Shown: piece after piece, positions 6,330 through 7,431 of the stretch | How positions within the stretch are numbered: position 1 is the first letter of the stretch | Layout of the letters: the number at the start of each line of letters is the position of its first letter | Assembly: GCA_009885185.1 (NCBI GenBank) | Contig: VFLF01000071.1 | Coordinates: 1-7,431 of the forward strand | Origin: Nitrosomonadales bacterium | GTDB lineage: Bacteria > Pseudomonadota > Gammaproteobacteria > Burkholderiales > SG8-41 | Reading direction: 5' to 3' | Length of the DNA stretch: 7,431 bases | Program-made: the position numbers and the translations under genes | Notes under the pieces: model-generated | The model's input: the letters and a program-made list of their open reading frames with translations, nothing else | Told to the model about the DNA's origin: nothing | Databases searched by the model: none

Positions 6330-7229
6330 CTAGGCGACGCCGTTCTTCTTGAACCACGCAAGGCAGCGCTCCCAACCATCCCCAGCTTCTTTCTGGCGAT
6401 AGCTCGGACGGTAGTCGGCGTGGAATGCGTGCGGCGTGTCGGGATAGAGGTGAATCATCGACGGTTTATCCGCCTTCTTGAGCGCGGCATTCATCTGCTC
6501 CACCGTGTTGTTCGGTATACCGGCGTCGGCGCCACCATACAGACCCAGCACCGGCGGTCTGATGTTGGACACCACGTCGATCGGATTCGTCGGATTCATG
6601 GCGTTCTTCTCGCCCACCAGACGGCCATACCACGCCACGCCTGCTTTCACGTAGTCGTTGTGCGCGGCATACAGCCAGGTAATGCGTCCGCCCCAGCAAA
6701 AGCCGGTGATGCCCAGTTTGTAGCGACTGCCGCCTTTCAGTTCCGCCCAACGCACGGCCGCATCCAGATCGCGCATCACTTGCTGATCCGGCACCTTGCT
6801 GACCACCTTGGCGAAGATTTCCTTGTTATCCTTGAGCTGACTCACGTCGCCTTGACGGTGAAACATTTCCGGCGCGACGGCGAGATATCCAGCCTTGGCG
6901 AAGCGGCGGCACACGTCCTTGATGTGCTCGTGCACACCAAAAATCTCCTGCACCACCAGGATGATGGGCAGCGAAGACCAGCGTGCCGGAGTGGACATGC
7001 GGCTGGGCATGGCCCAGTACAGCGGCATCCTGCCGCTGTCGGTGGGCATGTCTGCCATGCCGTGATCCAGTTCGGTGGTATCCGTCTGGATCATGGTTTG
7101 CGCGCAAATCGGCTGTGCTGCCAGCGCGAAGCCTGACGCGGCCGCCCCTGCCATGAAATCGCGCCGGGACCAGTTTTCCTTGTTGGTCGTGAGTGCCATC
7201 AAATCTTTGCGCTGCGTATTGCTTAACAT
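6330..7229 (-). CDS. Tat-exported dienelactone hydrolase family protein
   Basis: This 299-residue alpha/beta-hydrolase is about 50 residues longer than cytoplasmic dienelactone hydrolases because of a Tat leader. SRRDFM at 21-26 is followed by the hydrophobic AAASGFALAA and probable cleavage after ICA (41-43). The catalytic triad is visible: C178 in GFCWGG (nucleophile), D235 in YGGADAG and H267 in TPHAFHAD. E95 in VVQEIFG matches the glutamate that primes the cysteine in the Pseudomonas enzyme. Known members open the lactone ring of dienelactones in chlorocatechol breakdown, but most homologues outside such operons have undetermined substrates, and no catechol genes are visible here. The product is probably periplasmic. 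The start is set by AGGGAGG five bases before the ATG at 7229; a GTG at 7235 in the same frame overlaps that site and is rejected. No convincing promoter was found upstream. Confidence 0.92.
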   Translation of the reverse strand: MLSNTQRKDLMALTTNKENWSRRDFMAGAAASGFALAAQPICAQTMIQTDTTELDHGMADMPTDSGRMPLYWAMPSRMSTPARWSSLPIILVVQEIFGVHEHIKDVCRRFAKAGYLAVAPEMFHRQGDVSQLKDNKEIFAKVVSKVPDQQVMRDLDAAVRWAELKGGSRYKLGITGFCWGGRITWLYAAHNDYVKAGVAWYGRLVGEKNAMNPTNPIDVVSNIRPPVLGLYGGADAGIPNNTVEQMNAALKKADKPSMIHLYPDTPHAFHADYRPSYRQKEAGDGWERCLAWFKKNGVA

Positions 7230-7234
7230 GTACA

Positions 7235-7241
7235 CCTCCCT
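7235..7241 (-). promoter_or_regulatory. Strong ribosome-binding site of the hydrolase gene
   Basis: On the minus strand AGGGAGG is followed by TGTAC and the ATG at 7229. This near-ideal Shine-Dalgarno match at a five-base spacing decides the start against the upstream GTG at 7235, which lies inside it. Confidence 0.7.
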
Positions 7242-7350
7242 GGTAAGTAGTGAGCTGATTAAATTAGAACCATGAACTCCATAGGACGTGCCGGATCAAA
7301 TCGGTGGAGGTATTTTTCTTTGCATTGATTAAGCCTCCGTAATTCACACA

Positions 7351-7431
7351 CTAAGCCAAAGCCGCCCGCTTGGCAAGAATCGCGGTCAATCCCAGCCAGG
7401 GCGCTACCGCCTGCGCGAGCGGGACGCCGGG
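7351..7431 (-). CDS. Probable C-terminal end of an unidentified gene
   Basis: Read on the minus strand from the window edge, 26 open codons end in TAG at 7351-7353. The residues are mainly hydrophobic (PLAQAVAPWLGLTAILAK) and then basic, which would suit a final membrane helix with a cytoplasmic tail. The stretch is too short to name, and so short an open frame could be chance. If real, the gene runs in the same direction as the hydrolase, about 120 bases upstream of it. Confidence 0.4.
   Translation of the reverse strand, partial: PGVPLAQAVAPWLGLTAILAKRAALA

Noticed and set aside
6264..7136. 290-codon open frame on the plus strand opposite the hydrolase gene
   Set aside because: It is antisense to a gene with a full catalytic triad and Tat signal. 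Its translation is rich in His and Arg, with no motif, and overlaps the Sel1-repeat stop and the terminator-like hairpin.
7306..7338. GGAGG ... CCTCC inverted repeat as a terminator or riboswitch upstream of the hydrolase gene
   Set aside because: It has only five pairs with a 23-base loop and no extending pairs or T-run at the end. No riboswitch fold could be traced.

Overview
The window comes from a moderately GC-rich proteobacterium. A betaproteobacterium is my best guess, from the style of the proteins and the Gram-negative envelope: Tat signals, outer-membrane beta-barrels and a FecR-domain protein. I see no mobile element, tRNA, rRNA or CRISPR array. The window appears to be a chromosomal patchwork of short transcription units rather than one operon.

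Layout from left to right: (1) 1-320, minus strand: the N-terminal part of a class III adenylate/guanylate cyclase, cut by the window edge. A sigma70-like promoter lies behind it, preceded by a perfect 11-bp direct repeat. (2) 501-1715, minus: a complete fold-type I PLP aminotransferase. (3) 1716-1955: a divergent intergenic region with small palindromes. (4) 1956-2690, plus: an exported FecR-domain protein with a CxC motif. (5) 2712-5654, minus: a 980-residue outer-membrane protein, convergent with the FecR gene. It has a small Ig-like passenger, an autotransporter-type barrel and then a second full-size barrel. The two genes are separated by 21 bp, and a dyad covers both stop codons. (6) 5655-5806: a divergent spacer with a run of ten C bases, which reads as G10 in the ribosome-binding position of the autotransporter-like gene. 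(7) 5807-6271, plus: a small secreted Sel1-repeat protein. (8) 6330-7229, minus: a Tat-exported dienelactone-hydrolase-family protein. (9) 7351-7431, minus: what looks like the last 26 codons of another gene.

The centre of interest is 1956-6271. It holds three envelope proteins (FecR-domain, tandem-barrel surface protein, Sel1-repeat protein) side by side. A homopolymer in the leader of the surface protein could make its translation phase-variable. Whether the three work together is inference. The aminotransferase and the hydrolase look like ordinary metabolic genes with no visible link to this module.
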